The notes beneath the pieces are model-generated. The model worked only from the letters and a program-made list of their open reading frames with translations. It was not told where the DNA came from and did not search any database. Position numbers and translations under genes: made by a program. A stretch of 64,000 nucleotides of DNA, taken from positions 1 to 64,000 of IMG/VR virus record IMGVR_UViG_3300035670_000059; one strand, written 5' to 3'. Below are positions 17,001 to 25,675 of this stretch, piece after piece. Position 1 is the first letter of the stretch; each line of letters begins with the position of its first letter. Source of the stretch: a virus.

Positions 17001-18034
17001 ATTTTATTCGTTTAATTAAGTTCTTTGACAATTCACTATTTAGAATGATCAAAGATTTTACTCCTGCTCGCACAAGTTTATCTTCGGGTGTAGTAGTAAA
17101 ACAACATATACTAGAAAGAAATAGAGTAAGACCTGCACAAGTTACTTCAAGTAATGAAACACTTGAAGGTTTAATTAAACCATTCTCTAGAGGATATGAT
17201 ACAGGATCTGGAGATACAGGTCAGTACGAATATATAAGTGGTTCCTCTATCTATAGATTCAGTGGGGGTACAGGTGGTACTCTTGATCAATTTAACGGTA
17301 TTGAATTTTATCCAACTACAGTAGACAATATATATAATGTTACTCAAAGTTGGGATGAATCATTTGAAACCAAATTAGGCACAGTAACATACGATAGGGA
17401 TGACCAACGTGAATTTTATAATGGTGAATTTAGTGGATCTGATCCTTATGTTAAACTACAGAGGGGATTAGGTAATGAAGATGATCCATGTGCTTCTACT
17501 TTAAAAATTAACCCTAATAATTTTTATGTATATGATTTAGAATTTTATGGTGGACCCGATAATGATTATACCATCACCTCTACCCCTACTACCACTACTA
17601 CCACTACTACCACTACTACAACTACTACCACCACTACTACAACTACTGCTGCTCCTGTACATACTTTTACTGATACTCCATATCCGGGAGGAACCCTAGG
17701 TAATGTAATTATTGTATCAGGAACAACTTATAATGTATTCCTTTCAGGATCTCCTTTTACAATGAGTCCTAGTCCATTAGTCTCTCCTACTACTACTGCT
17801 ACACTTAATTTCTTTAACAGTACATCAACAAATACTACTATTTCATTTACATTATCAGGTACTACTACTGCTACAGCTTTTAGTAATCTTACAATAAAAG
17901 ATAATTTAGGTGCTACATATACTGGAGTAGTATCTGGAGGTAGTGGGGTTAATAAAACAGTTACATTTACTTTAGGTGCACCTTCTAATAAAACCTTTGC
18001 ATTCCAAGGAGGTCAAGTAGATCTTTCATTTTAA
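14051..18034 (+). CDS. Large baseplate/tail protein with LamG-like domain and Thr20 linker (1327 aa)
   Basis: A conserved phage block lies near residues 410-590 (DNVWVYTKDITNKFSADN, DLVADAIRDFGVKLYAN, and RIYHNLPYLLKTKGTIAGLRAL). A concanavalin/LamG-like region follows (about 600-830). Residues 1180-1199 are exactly 20 threonines encoded by ACT/ACC/ACA repeats, leading to a separate C-terminal beta domain (1200-1327). The size and place suggest the gp7-type wedge or a tail-fibre attachment protein. The linker plus domain looks like a decoration module. Confidence 0.7.
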   Translation: MEEQILITPVDPITFELQDYSVQDTDIITQFEIDTVFSQSIDYIEYFIFDENQNLIFPSTTQELLTYTVKNGDVLLSPDQDLSRLGFDEGVYFISYNFYRKRLASSISANYFISSISSDRTEIRLDSNTILNEDIISSTNEFIQYRNQSNYFVDFYLNFGSNNLVIANNISLDSSIINDPTILIKLYEPLPFEFDLKSQLWVVEQISTPQSYQVNFPFTLFALQDFQYISGPNFNLNLQEQVGSTSQEFSLDNLLTSNVTSSYNQLQSLLNEKGLKINVNYEDFNEFIHFSSAKTRLENFYYKISLIENYNNLVQELIAVNSSTSAVTASIQSIIKNFDNYEYFLYYNSGSQYSWPKSNTEPPYTLYSTGSSQVLNWIGSADVANPYYGGLALSASNYDQDNQDWLYWAVPEYLRDDSDNDQYLLFVDMIGQHFDNVWVYTKDITNKFSADNRLDYGISKDLVADAIRDFGVKLYANNFSVNDLYTAFLGITPSGSLFPYPNQTGSLPTPSGYEYIDTLISASSDVIPLDDANKRLYKRIYHNLPYLLKTKGTIAGLRALVTSYGIPDTILRINEFGGNIIGSLDDRNLKQREFNYAFNTEGQYHFSSSFVPNSNFDSGKPNTIQFRFNAGGLPTQLSQSLWSIDNGNSSLILEYTGSGLISGSYSGSIPDPYNQYGTLKFIPDSTDLTISASVYLPFFNEGWWSIMTTQNGTTASLYAANSINNTLGFVSSSSVTGYSATNYNNGTVIRFPNSSSITYGSNTYLPFSGSLQEIRYYVPNLNTSSFYDYVLNPYSSEGNGINSSPNELMFRADLGTLSDISNRKSIHPKVSGSTIYITSSFASDSLFYLSSENFITNKEIINENQLISGIKDRVTDKIQIRPNILATNVSGSNTNINVLSPLRSIQQTSDISGSFTENVNYLEVAFSPQDQINDDIIAQLGNFNLGEYIGDPRQISSSAVNYPDLDRLRDAYFEKYTHSYDVVDFIRLIKFFDNSLFRMIKDFTPARTSLSSGVVVKQHILERNRVRPAQVTSSNETLEGLIKPFSRGYDTGSGDTGQYEYISGSSIYRFSGGTGGTLDQFNGIEFYPTTVDNIYNVTQSWDESFETKLGTVTYDRDDQREFYNGEFSGSDPYVKLQRGLGNEDDPCASTLKINPNNFYVYDLEFYGGPDNDYTITSTPTTTTTTTTTTTTTTTTTTTTAAPVHTFTDTPYPGGTLGNVIIVSGTTYNVFLSGSPFTMSPSPLVSPTTTATLNFFNSTSTNTTISFTLSGTTTATAFSNLTIKDNLGATYTGVVSGGSGVNKTVTFTLGAPSNKTFAFQGGQVDLSF
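17588..17647 (+). repeat. ACN trinucleotide repeat encoding 20 threonines
   Basis: Twenty consecutive Thr codons, mainly ACT and ACC, inside the 1327-aa tail gene. Length change by slippage would remain in frame. Confidence 0.9.
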
Positions 18035-18042
18035 TAATATTA

Positions 18043-18053
18043 ATATTTATAAT
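18043..18053 (+). promoter_or_regulatory. Late-promoter motif ATATTTATAAT
   Basis: Ends 9 nt before the start at 18063. Confidence 0.65.
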
Positions 18054-18062
18054 AAAATATAA

Positions 18063-21000
18063 ATGAGTTTAGTTCAATATACTATATCTAATAACTCTTC
18101 GGTTGGTAAAACCTTTACGTACAATAGTTCTTCTGTAACTTATAATATTTTTGTACCTGGTTTTACCTCTTCTATTTTTTTAGGAGATAATACCCCTACA
18201 CCTTCTTTATTAATTACTGGAAGTATGGTGCCTGAAGATACTTTTGTATCTGATGCTTATATCCCACCAAGTGGTTCTGCATGGTTATGGAGTAATGGTA
18301 ATAAAGTACAGTACATTAAAATTTCTAATACTCCCTTAACAGGTTCTAATATTAGTTCTGTTATAAACCAAGCAGAATGGATTGAATTCTCAATGGTAGA
18401 AGCTAGAGATAAAGATGGAAATTATCTATATCCAACTGCTCCAAATTCTGCTATAGTAGAAAGATATGTAATAGCTAACGCTAATGATCAAGGAACATAT
18501 AATTCTATAATTATAAATGATTCTTCTACTGAAACTTCAATAGCAATTACTTCTAATACTTCAAGTGCGGAAACTGGATTTTCATATATTGATTCACAAT
18601 TTGAAATAGACCAAGATTGTAATCCATTATTAAATAATGCTACAGAACCTAGAACTAATGAATGGTTGCAAGATGTTGACTACTCCGTAAATGTAATAAT
18701 ACCTATTAATTTTGACCAATTAATAAATTTTACTGCTACTAAAGCAGCAGTTCCCCAATCTAATTACACACAACTAGGATTCGTTCATTCTAGATATGCT
18801 GGTAGTTCTACTACTCGAGAACAAATTAATGAATATAATACATCATCAATAGTAGATATTGAAAACAAGTTTGTGTATAATGATGAAGCCCCTTCATCCT
18901 TTATAAATAAAGGCAAAGGTTCTCCATTAGGTAAAATACCTAATGTTGAATTAAATAATGCTTATATAGCATATTTTGACAGAATTCTAGATCCATACCC
19001 AATATTAAATAATAAAGTAGCATATTATGTAAAATATTTAATAGATGAAGGAGGAAATATACTAGATCCTAGTATATCCGATATAAACTTTTCTATATCA
19101 AAAGATACATTCCAGTTAAAGGATTATGACAATAAACCTACTAGAATAAATACTGCAGTATCAAATATAGAACAAGGAAAAGAATTAGCAAAATTAACAG
19201 TTGGTTTAAGTTCGGTATATAAAGTTGGAGCTTATCCTTCTCCTATTCTTTACACACAAATTTCAAGTATTGGGCATGCTGATTCAATAATAATGTCCGG
19301 AAGTAGATTTCTTACAGCTTTAGGAGTAGGAGGAGTATTTACAGATTTTGGGGCTAATATATTTGCTACTCAATCATCATTTCCTCTAGCATCATCCCAA
19401 CTAGATGCTATAACTTTACCTGATACTAATTTAACATATGTTTCTGCTTCTATAACTTTTACTGATCCTGAGGTAGGGAGATTTACTACAAGTAGTATTA
19501 GTACTGCTCCTATATTATTTCCTCATGATCCAAATGGAACTCCACCAAATACTTCAGGTAGTGCTTTATCCGATAATTATACATTAAATGGATCTTTTAC
19601 ATTTACAACTTCTACTATTCCTGCTAGATATAGTGGGGATACCCAATCTGATTTTAGAAAACGAGATGTTTATTATGGATCACTTGGATCTTTAGCTACT
19701 AAACCTATTTTTGTTAATTTAAAACCATATCAAAAACCACCAACAACCCCAGATACTGATATCAATAATTATACTTTAAATACTACTGATTTTAAAGTTA
19801 ATGCTATTAAATTAACTATAACTGTTAGACCCGGAGAATCTAGTCAAGAAATTAAAAAAACTTTAAATTTAATCCAAAAGCCTGCAGGTTATAGTGACCA
19901 ATGGGTAATTAATTCTACAGGTCTTGTATTTACTCCTGATAGTTTGTACATAGAAGATTTAATTTTAAAAGAATTATACAATCAACCCAATGTAACAGAT
20001 AGTACTACACGTAATCTTGCTCGAGTTTTAATTGGTGGGGGATGGGGATATTTTGGAGGTTCTGTAAAAGGAACAGATGGGGTTGCAGTAAAATATGATT
20101 GGGGAATAGATTTTGAACAATCTAACTTTTCTCAAGGATCAGGATTTTATTTAAAAGTTGAGGGTGGATTTAATTATACCCAAGGAGCGGGTAGACATGG
20201 AGGATTTTCTGGAAATAAATTTGCAGATGATGTATTCTTATGGTATAATGCTGGAGGGGAAAGTAGTAGTGGTATCCAATGGAAAAGAACCTTTTCTCCT
20301 AATTATAATCTTAATCCTGCAGTAACTACTCCAGTATATTCTAAACCTATTCTTAAATATTTTATTACATCTCCTTTCTCTTCTGCTGGACAAGTTAAAA
20401 ACGCAGCACCTGGTCCATTTTGGAGAAGATACCCTGATTCAGTTGATGAATTATATATGTCATCTTCTATTTTAAATCAAACTTACTACAATGAAGAAAG
20501 TAAAAAAATTTTTGTTCAGGCCCATCTACCTTATGTAGGGGCAGTAAGTACTGATTTCCCATTAACTGTAGAACCTAGTTTTATTGAATTTGAGCCCGTT
20601 ACTGATATTTGGGAAATGAAAGAAGGAGATGAGATTAGATTTGAAAATAATGAAAATTTAACTTATAAAGTTACTTCTGTAGAGGGTAGAAGAGCTGTTT
20701 ATCCCCCTGAGGATGTTAATAGTGATTTACCTATAAATAAATTAAGAGTAGTAGTTACTCCTCCATTTGAATATACTGCATCTAATGGGCAAATTATTAA
20801 AAATGAACCCTCTAATTTTGATTTTTTTGTTGTCCGAAGATATAAAGAAAATAGAAATTTTATAATTTTGGATCAACAAATGCCATATGGTATAATTTCT
20901 ACAGGAAAAGGTGAAATCGCATTTTCTGGAGAAGATGCTTCAGTAGGAATAGAACCTGTAAATCCCTCTTCCTCTCCCGGTCTCTTACTCCCCCAATATC

Positions 21001-21071
21001 GAGTTAGTAGATTTAATACTAATCCTGATCTAGTACTTAAAGATCTTATTGAAAAAGGTATAGTAACATAA
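18063..21071 (+). CDS. Large tail/baseplate structural protein (1002 aa)
   Basis: A beta-rich, Ser/Thr/Asn-rich protein with repeated short strands and few charged residues, typical of baseplate or tail-fibre proteins. Recognisable segments include NNKVAYYVKYLIDEGGN, VLIGGGWGYFGGSVKG and the C-terminal LLPQYRVSRFNTNPDLVLKD. It follows its own late-promoter motif between other virion genes. I cannot match it to a T4 subunit; a gp8/gp10-like wedge role would fit the position. Confidence 0.65.
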   Translation: MSLVQYTISNNSSVGKTFTYNSSSVTYNIFVPGFTSSIFLGDNTPTPSLLITGSMVPEDTFVSDAYIPPSGSAWLWSNGNKVQYIKISNTPLTGSNISSVINQAEWIEFSMVEARDKDGNYLYPTAPNSAIVERYVIANANDQGTYNSIIINDSSTETSIAITSNTSSAETGFSYIDSQFEIDQDCNPLLNNATEPRTNEWLQDVDYSVNVIIPINFDQLINFTATKAAVPQSNYTQLGFVHSRYAGSSTTREQINEYNTSSIVDIENKFVYNDEAPSSFINKGKGSPLGKIPNVELNNAYIAYFDRILDPYPILNNKVAYYVKYLIDEGGNILDPSISDINFSISKDTFQLKDYDNKPTRINTAVSNIEQGKELAKLTVGLSSVYKVGAYPSPILYTQISSIGHADSIIMSGSRFLTALGVGGVFTDFGANIFATQSSFPLASSQLDAITLPDTNLTYVSASITFTDPEVGRFTTSSISTAPILFPHDPNGTPPNTSGSALSDNYTLNGSFTFTTSTIPARYSGDTQSDFRKRDVYYGSLGSLATKPIFVNLKPYQKPPTTPDTDINNYTLNTTDFKVNAIKLTITVRPGESSQEIKKTLNLIQKPAGYSDQWVINSTGLVFTPDSLYIEDLILKELYNQPNVTDSTTRNLARVLIGGGWGYFGGSVKGTDGVAVKYDWGIDFEQSNFSQGSGFYLKVEGGFNYTQGAGRHGGFSGNKFADDVFLWYNAGGESSSGIQWKRTFSPNYNLNPAVTTPVYSKPILKYFITSPFSSAGQVKNAAPGPFWRRYPDSVDELYMSSSILNQTYYNEESKKIFVQAHLPYVGAVSTDFPLTVEPSFIEFEPVTDIWEMKEGDEIRFENNENLTYKVTSVEGRRAVYPPEDVNSDLPINKLRVVVTPPFEYTASNGQIIKNEPSNFDFFVVRRYKENRNFIILDQQMPYGIISTGKGEIAFSGEDASVGIEPVNPSSSPGLLLPQYRVSRFNTNPDLVLKDLIEKGIVT

Positions 21072-21081
21072 TATTTATAAC
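21071..21081 (+). promoter_or_regulatory. Late-promoter motif ATATTTATAAC
   Basis: Ends 20 nt before the start at 21102; it overlaps the last base of the preceding stop codon. Confidence 0.65.
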
Positions 21082-21101
21082 AAAATATATATTTAAACAA
21101 A

Positions 21102-21761
21102 ATGGGATATTTAAATAATACCGTAATTACAGTTGATGCTATATTAACTAAAAAAGGGAGAGAAGCCCTAGCTCGAAATGATGGTTCTTTTCGTATTACA
21201 CAATTTGCTCTTTCTGATGATGAAATAGATTATACCCTATATAATCCTACTCATCCATCAGGATCTGCATTTTATGGGGAAGCAATTGAAGGAATGCCTT
21301 TACTTGAAGCATTCCCGGATGATCAGCAAATCATGAAATATAAGTTAGCTACTTTACCTAGAGGTACTGCTAAACTTCCTATCTTGAATCTAGGATATGA
21401 TGCTATTACATTAAAACAAGGTGCATCTCTTTCTATTACTCCACAAACTCTAAACTATTTAGATAACGTTTCTACATTTGAAACTAGTGGGTATGTAGCT
21501 ACAATTGCAGACGTTAGATTAATGTCTTCATTTGAAGGATTAGGTATTAATACACAAACTGCCATTGATCAAAATTCAACTTCTACTATTGGTACTAACG
21601 TATCTAAAACTGTTATTGGAACTCAAATTAGTTTAAGAGCAACAACAGTTAATACATTATTTGGAACTAATTCCCAACTAAGAACTACTTTAACTGTAGT
21701 AGGATTGGATAGTGGAGCCAGAATTACAATTCCTGTTACAATTAACAAAACTACAACCTAA
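21102..21761 (+). CDS. Phage structural protein (219 aa)
   Basis: The opening, MGYLNNTVITVDAILTKKGREALARNDG, followed by FRITQFALSDDEIDYTLYNP, is a pattern I associate with a widespread small structural protein of marine and freshwater T4-like phages. The C-terminal half is a Thr-rich beta domain (SKTVIGTQISLRATTVN ... ARITIPVTINKTTT). It lies among tail genes and is followed 8 bp later by another structural gene. Its precise location in the virion is not known. Confidence 0.65.
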   Translation: MGYLNNTVITVDAILTKKGREALARNDGSFRITQFALSDDEIDYTLYNPTHPSGSAFYGEAIEGMPLLEAFPDDQQIMKYKLATLPRGTAKLPILNLGYDAITLKQGASLSITPQTLNYLDNVSTFETSGYVATIADVRLMSSFEGLGINTQTAIDQNSTSTIGTNVSKTVIGTQISLRATTVNTLFGTNSQLRTTLTVVGLDSGARITIPVTINKTTT

Positions 21762-21769
21762 TATAAGAT

Positions 21770-22789
21770 ATGGGATTTAAACGATTTGACCCCGAAGATT
21801 TTTTAGTAAGTGCTGATGCTGTATCATCTACGGTATGGTCTGGAAATAGTCCTGAATTAACAGCATTTTATTATTCTACTGCTCAATTTCAAACTGCAGG
21901 TGATTATTACTTATCTATTTACCAAACTGCTTCTTCTAACCCAAGTGCAGAAGTACAATTTGACATAGCATATGGTAATAGATATGGAAGCGGATCTTTA
22001 TACTACAATACATCAGTTCCAGGAGTATCTCCTTCTTCTACTATTTTTGGGCAATATAGAAGCTTAATATTAGAAGATGAAAATTCTCAATTTTTATTTG
22101 GTAGTGTAACTGGTAGTTATTTTTATGCTATAAACGTATCTAGAGCAAGATACAAAGAAAAATTATTACCTGGTTCTTTAAACCTAAAGTTAACAAGTGG
22201 TTCTACTACTCTATCTTTAACGGATAATTCTCAAAATGGTAATCTCCCTCTTTATTATGGAACACAAAGAGCATATCAAGTAGTAAGTGGCTCTGATGGT
22301 TTACCTTATAATTTCTCTTCTGGTGGAACAGGATTTACTCCATCTTCTGGATCTTATGGTTTATTTTTTCCTGATACTTCTATAATTTTATTAAATGGTA
22401 TAGCATTAGATTCAACCGGATCTGCTGGTGGTCTTGGATTAAATACTAACCTAACTCCTAATACAGATGGACAAAATGTATTAAAATTATACACCGCTTT
22501 GGTTAGTGGTAGCTCATTTGAATTAAATTCCGAAGAAACAATCACTTCAGATTTTGTATTTGTTAGATCTAGAAATGCTGAATTTAATTATTCAACAAAT
22601 CCTAGCTTCATTTCAGGTTCTACAGGTGAAGTAATTTATCCATATTTTATTAATAGTCCTCAAGTTTATCCAACAACTGTAGGTTTATACAATGACGCTA
22701 ACGAATTACTTGCTGTAGCTAAATTATCAAGACCACTCCAAAAGAATTTCACCAAAGAAGCACTAGTTAGAGTAAAGTTAGATTTCTAA
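21770..22789 (+). CDS. Tail structural protein, donor of a duplicated C-terminal domain (339 aa)
   Basis: A beta-rich protein with many GS and SGS turns. Its last 75 residues (EFNYSTNPSFISGSTGEV ... TTVGLYNDANELLAVAKLSRPL) are closely repeated by the separate 109-aa gene at 25676. The N-terminus starts MGFKRFDPEDFLVSADAVSSTVWSG, a form seen in tail-fibre-adjacent phage proteins. It is followed 5 bp later by a Thr-linker protein. Probably part of the distal tail or fibre network. Confidence 0.65.
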   Translation: MGFKRFDPEDFLVSADAVSSTVWSGNSPELTAFYYSTAQFQTAGDYYLSIYQTASSNPSAEVQFDIAYGNRYGSGSLYYNTSVPGVSPSSTIFGQYRSLILEDENSQFLFGSVTGSYFYAINVSRARYKEKLLPGSLNLKLTSGSTTLSLTDNSQNGNLPLYYGTQRAYQVVSGSDGLPYNFSSGGTGFTPSSGSYGLFFPDTSIILLNGIALDSTGSAGGLGLNTNLTPNTDGQNVLKLYTALVSGSSFELNSEETITSDFVFVRSRNAEFNYSTNPSFISGSTGEVIYPYFINSPQVYPTTVGLYNDANELLAVAKLSRPLQKNFTKEALVRVKLDF

Positions 22790-22794
22790 GATGA

Positions 22795-24702
22795 ATGGCT
22801 GTTTTCAAAACATTAAATTCCCAAGATGTAATAATATCCCCTCTCAAAGTAAGTAAAAACTTTAGCTTTGAGGGGGCAAGTGCTTTAACTGCCTCCAATG
22901 TAGGTATAGATAGATTTTTAGGCACAAACGATAATTTTTTGACAAACCAATCCCTTACAGGCCAAGTATCTCAGGAATACCAAGTTACAGTATACAACTC
23001 TACTAAACAATTATATTACACTAACTACCTTTCAGGTAGTTTTGGTGAAATATCAAATGCTGTAGTTCCTAGTTTTAATCCGGATGGTACTATTACACCT
23101 CCATCTAGTGGTTCTCAAACATATAATACTTTGTATGATAACTTTGAGACTACTACTTTAAACCCACAGAAAATATTCCCAACCGAAAGTATAGGAGTTA
23201 TATCTATTCCTACTAAATTATTTGGTGATTACATAAAACCTGGATCATTCCGAATAGAAAGCTCAGTAAGCGGAACTTTGTACGATGATGGTGAAGGCCG
23301 AGTAAAATCAGGTTCTAATTATATAGGTAATATTATATACGAACATGGTATTGTAATAATTACAGATGGCAATATTATAACTCCTACTACCACTACAACA
23401 ACTACTACCTCTACTACAACAACTACAACTATAGCACCTACATCAGGTAATAAAGAGTTAATACTAAATATATGGAATAAGACTACTGAATCTATTGATT
23501 ATGCTAATGTAAACTTTAACTTTGAAGATTCACCAAACGTAAGATCATTAAATACTTCAAGTATATTTGCACCACCCGTTTATTATTATATTAGTGGTAG
23601 TCAATTACCAATAGGTAAATCAACCATTAAAACTAAAATGAATTTGACAAGTTCATTTACATCTTCCATTCTTACTTATAATGTAGAACCGGATATTAAT
23701 AGTTTTGCACAAATATATACTATTTCAAGTAGCTTCTTCACTGATGGAACACTAAGGAGCGGGGGTGGTGTATCATCACCTACATCAATAGTGACTAATC
23801 AAGTAAGTGCAGATCTTAATTTTAATCCTACTACTTGGACAACAATGAGTTTGAATATAACCGCAAGTTATACCTCATCAGTAAATAAAAATATTATTGT
23901 AGAAACACAAAATAATACTACTTGGTATGCCGGAACTGCATCTACTAATGATATATGGGTGAATAGATTTGACCCGTGGTTCTTTAAGCAGGATACATAC
24001 CCAAGTGGATTTTTAACAACTTCTGGGACAAGAGTAATAAGTGGTAGTGATAATATAGCAACAGCTATTGAATGGCCAATTGGTTATGGAAGATTGAGTG
24101 TTACACAATCATTTTTCTTAGATAATGTATTTTATTCATCAACCAGTGGTATATTTGATACAGCATTAACAACTGGTGTATCATACACGCCTGGTGCAAT
24201 AAATTATGATAATTTCCAAGTTATTAAATCAGTTACTACAATAAATGATGCACCAATAACAGGTAGTAGAGTATTAGAATATAGAGTTAAAAATAATACA
24301 ACTGAATCAATAGATACATTATGGTGGGCATTTGATTTTAGTGATTCACCAAACTATAGGGAACCTACAAATCCAAGTATATTATCTGGATACAAATATT
24401 ATATATCTGCATCAAATATACCAGTAGGTGATTCAGTATATAGAACAATTGTCAATTTTACAGCATCATTAGTTCAGCCACCACAAAATTACAATTTATA
24501 TATGGACCCTGATGATGCAAGTTCAGTTGAGAAATATAGTTTTACTGGTAGGATTAAACAAGATGGAGTCAGTATAGCTTTGGTAAATGATTTAACTGCA
24601 TCAAAACTTGATGTATTTCCACCTGCAAGTTATTTGAACCCTATGACATGGACAACTTGTAGTTTTGAGTTAACTGCTAGCTTAATAGGTGGAGGTATAT
24701 AA
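22795..24702 (+). CDS. Tail-fibre-like protein with Thr linker and internal duplication (635 aa)
   Basis: Residues 1-195 are a structural head domain. Residues 198-212 form a Thr8-Ser-Thr6 linker. Two divergent copies of a beta domain follow: about 219-370 (ILNIWNKTTESIDYANVNF, FEDSPNVR) and about 480-635 (EYRVKNNTTESIDTLWWAF, FSDSPNYR), each ending in a WTT-type strand (TTWTTMSLNITAS; MTWTTCSFELTAS). The start ATG at 22795 is preferred over an out-of-frame ATG at 22791. The glycosyltransferase-like gene follows directly. Confidence 0.7.
   Translation: MAVFKTLNSQDVIISPLKVSKNFSFEGASALTASNVGIDRFLGTNDNFLTNQSLTGQVSQEYQVTVYNSTKQLYYTNYLSGSFGEISNAVVPSFNPDGTITPPSSGSQTYNTLYDNFETTTLNPQKIFPTESIGVISIPTKLFGDYIKPGSFRIESSVSGTLYDDGEGRVKSGSNYIGNIIYEHGIVIITDGNIITPTTTTTTTTSTTTTTTIAPTSGNKELILNIWNKTTESIDYANVNFNFEDSPNVRSLNTSSIFAPPVYYYISGSQLPIGKSTIKTKMNLTSSFTSSILTYNVEPDINSFAQIYTISSSFFTDGTLRSGGGVSSPTSIVTNQVSADLNFNPTTWTTMSLNITASYTSSVNKNIIVETQNNTTWYAGTASTNDIWVNRFDPWFFKQDTYPSGFLTTSGTRVISGSDNIATAIEWPIGYGRLSVTQSFFLDNVFYSSTSGIFDTALTTGVSYTPGAINYDNFQVIKSVTTINDAPITGSRVLEYRVKNNTTESIDTLWWAFDFSDSPNYREPTNPSILSGYKYYISASNIPVGDSVYRTIVNFTASLVQPPQNYNLYMDPDDASSVEKYSFTGRIKQDGVSIALVNDLTASKLDVFPPASYLNPMTWTTCSFELTASLIGGGI
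23386..23430 (+). repeat. ACN repeat encoding Thr8-Ser-Thr6
   Basis: Fifteen codons, all Thr except one TCT serine, forming a linker like that at 17588-17647. Confidence 0.9.
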
Positions 24703-24726
24703 ATAAATTAAATAAAGTTATATTAA

Positions 24727-25659
24727 ATGAAAAAATTACGTTATGTTTGTGCACAACCTGCTAATAATTATTACACCTGGCAGATAGAAGTTATGATAAA
24801 TAATTTTATATCTATGGGAATTAACCCAAATGATATAGATATTCTTTTAGGTTACAACCCTAAAATTGATAATGTTTGGCTTAAATTGCAGCAATCCTAC
24901 CCACATATAAGATTTTTTTTCTATAAAGACGATAGAGAAAATAAAACATATATCCCCTCTATTTATTTTTATTTAATGAAATGTCATTTAAAAGAGCATG
25001 GATATTTAGAAAATGAAACTTTATTTATCCACGACTCCGATATAGTATTTACTCGCCCCCCTCAGTTTGAATCTATGGCTTATGATAGGGCATGGTATTT
25101 ATCTGATACTAATTCATATTTAAACTATGATTACATTCAACAAAAGGGAAATCATATATACGAAAAAATGTGTGAAATCATTGGTATAGATAAGCTAATC
25201 CCTAAATTAATGAACAGTAATTCAGGTGGAGCTCAGTATATTGTTAAAAATACTACTTATGAATTTTGGAATAAAGTGGAGCTTGATAGCGTAAGTTTAT
25301 ATAAATATTTTTGTGATGAAGAACCTAATTATGTTAAAAACCATAGTGGTGACTACCCAATTCAAAAATGGACAGCAGGAATGTGGTCTTTTTTATGGAA
25401 TGCTTGGTATTTTGGTCATGAAACTATTGTAGATAAAAGACTAGATTTTGGATGGGTTACAAATCCCTACTCTGATGTAGAAAAATATTCAATACTTCAT
25501 AATGCTGGTGTAGTTGATAATTCTAAAGGATTATTTTATAAAGGTGATTACATAGATAAATTACCATATGGGGTAGATTTAGAAATAGATAAAAGTAAAG
25601 CTTCATATTATTATTGGAATGAAATCCAAGAAACTAAATTAAAGAGTTGTTTAATTTAA
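24727..25659 (+). CDS. Glycosyltransferase-like protein (310 aa)
   Basis: A GT-A type pattern is visible: a Rossmann-like start (KKLRYVCAQPAN ... WQIEVMINNF), a DSD metal/nucleotide-sugar motif at 103-105 in LFIHDSDIVFTRP, then NSGGAQYIVK and PIQKWTAGMWSFLWNAWYFG, which recall peptidyl-Ser/Hyp O-glycosyltransferases. The subfamily call is tentative. It sits inside the tail operon immediately after a Thr-linker protein, suggesting it modifies virion proteins rather than DNA. Host surface glycan modification is the alternative. Confidence 0.65.
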   Translation: MKKLRYVCAQPANNYYTWQIEVMINNFISMGINPNDIDILLGYNPKIDNVWLKLQQSYPHIRFFFYKDDRENKTYIPSIYFYLMKCHLKEHGYLENETLFIHDSDIVFTRPPQFESMAYDRAWYLSDTNSYLNYDYIQQKGNHIYEKMCEIIGIDKLIPKLMNSNSGGAQYIVKNTTYEFWNKVELDSVSLYKYFCDEEPNYVKNHSGDYPIQKWTAGMWSFLWNAWYFGHETIVDKRLDFGWVTNPYSDVEKYSILHNAGVVDNSKGLFYKGDYIDKLPYGVDLEIDKSKASYYYWNEIQETKLKSCLI

Positions 25660-25661
25660 AT

Positions 25662-25672
25662 ATATTTATAAT
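25662..25672 (+). promoter_or_regulatory. Late-promoter motif ATATTTATAAT, only 3 nt from the start codon
   Basis: The motif ends at 25672 and the ATG is at 25676, so a transcript from it would be leaderless or nearly so. Confidence 0.6.
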
Positions 25673-25675
25673 AAA

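Noticed and set aside
17588-17647. CRISPR- or minisatellite-like repeat
   Set aside because: The repeat is a simple run of Thr codons in a long open frame; no repeat-spacer structure occurs anywhere in the window.
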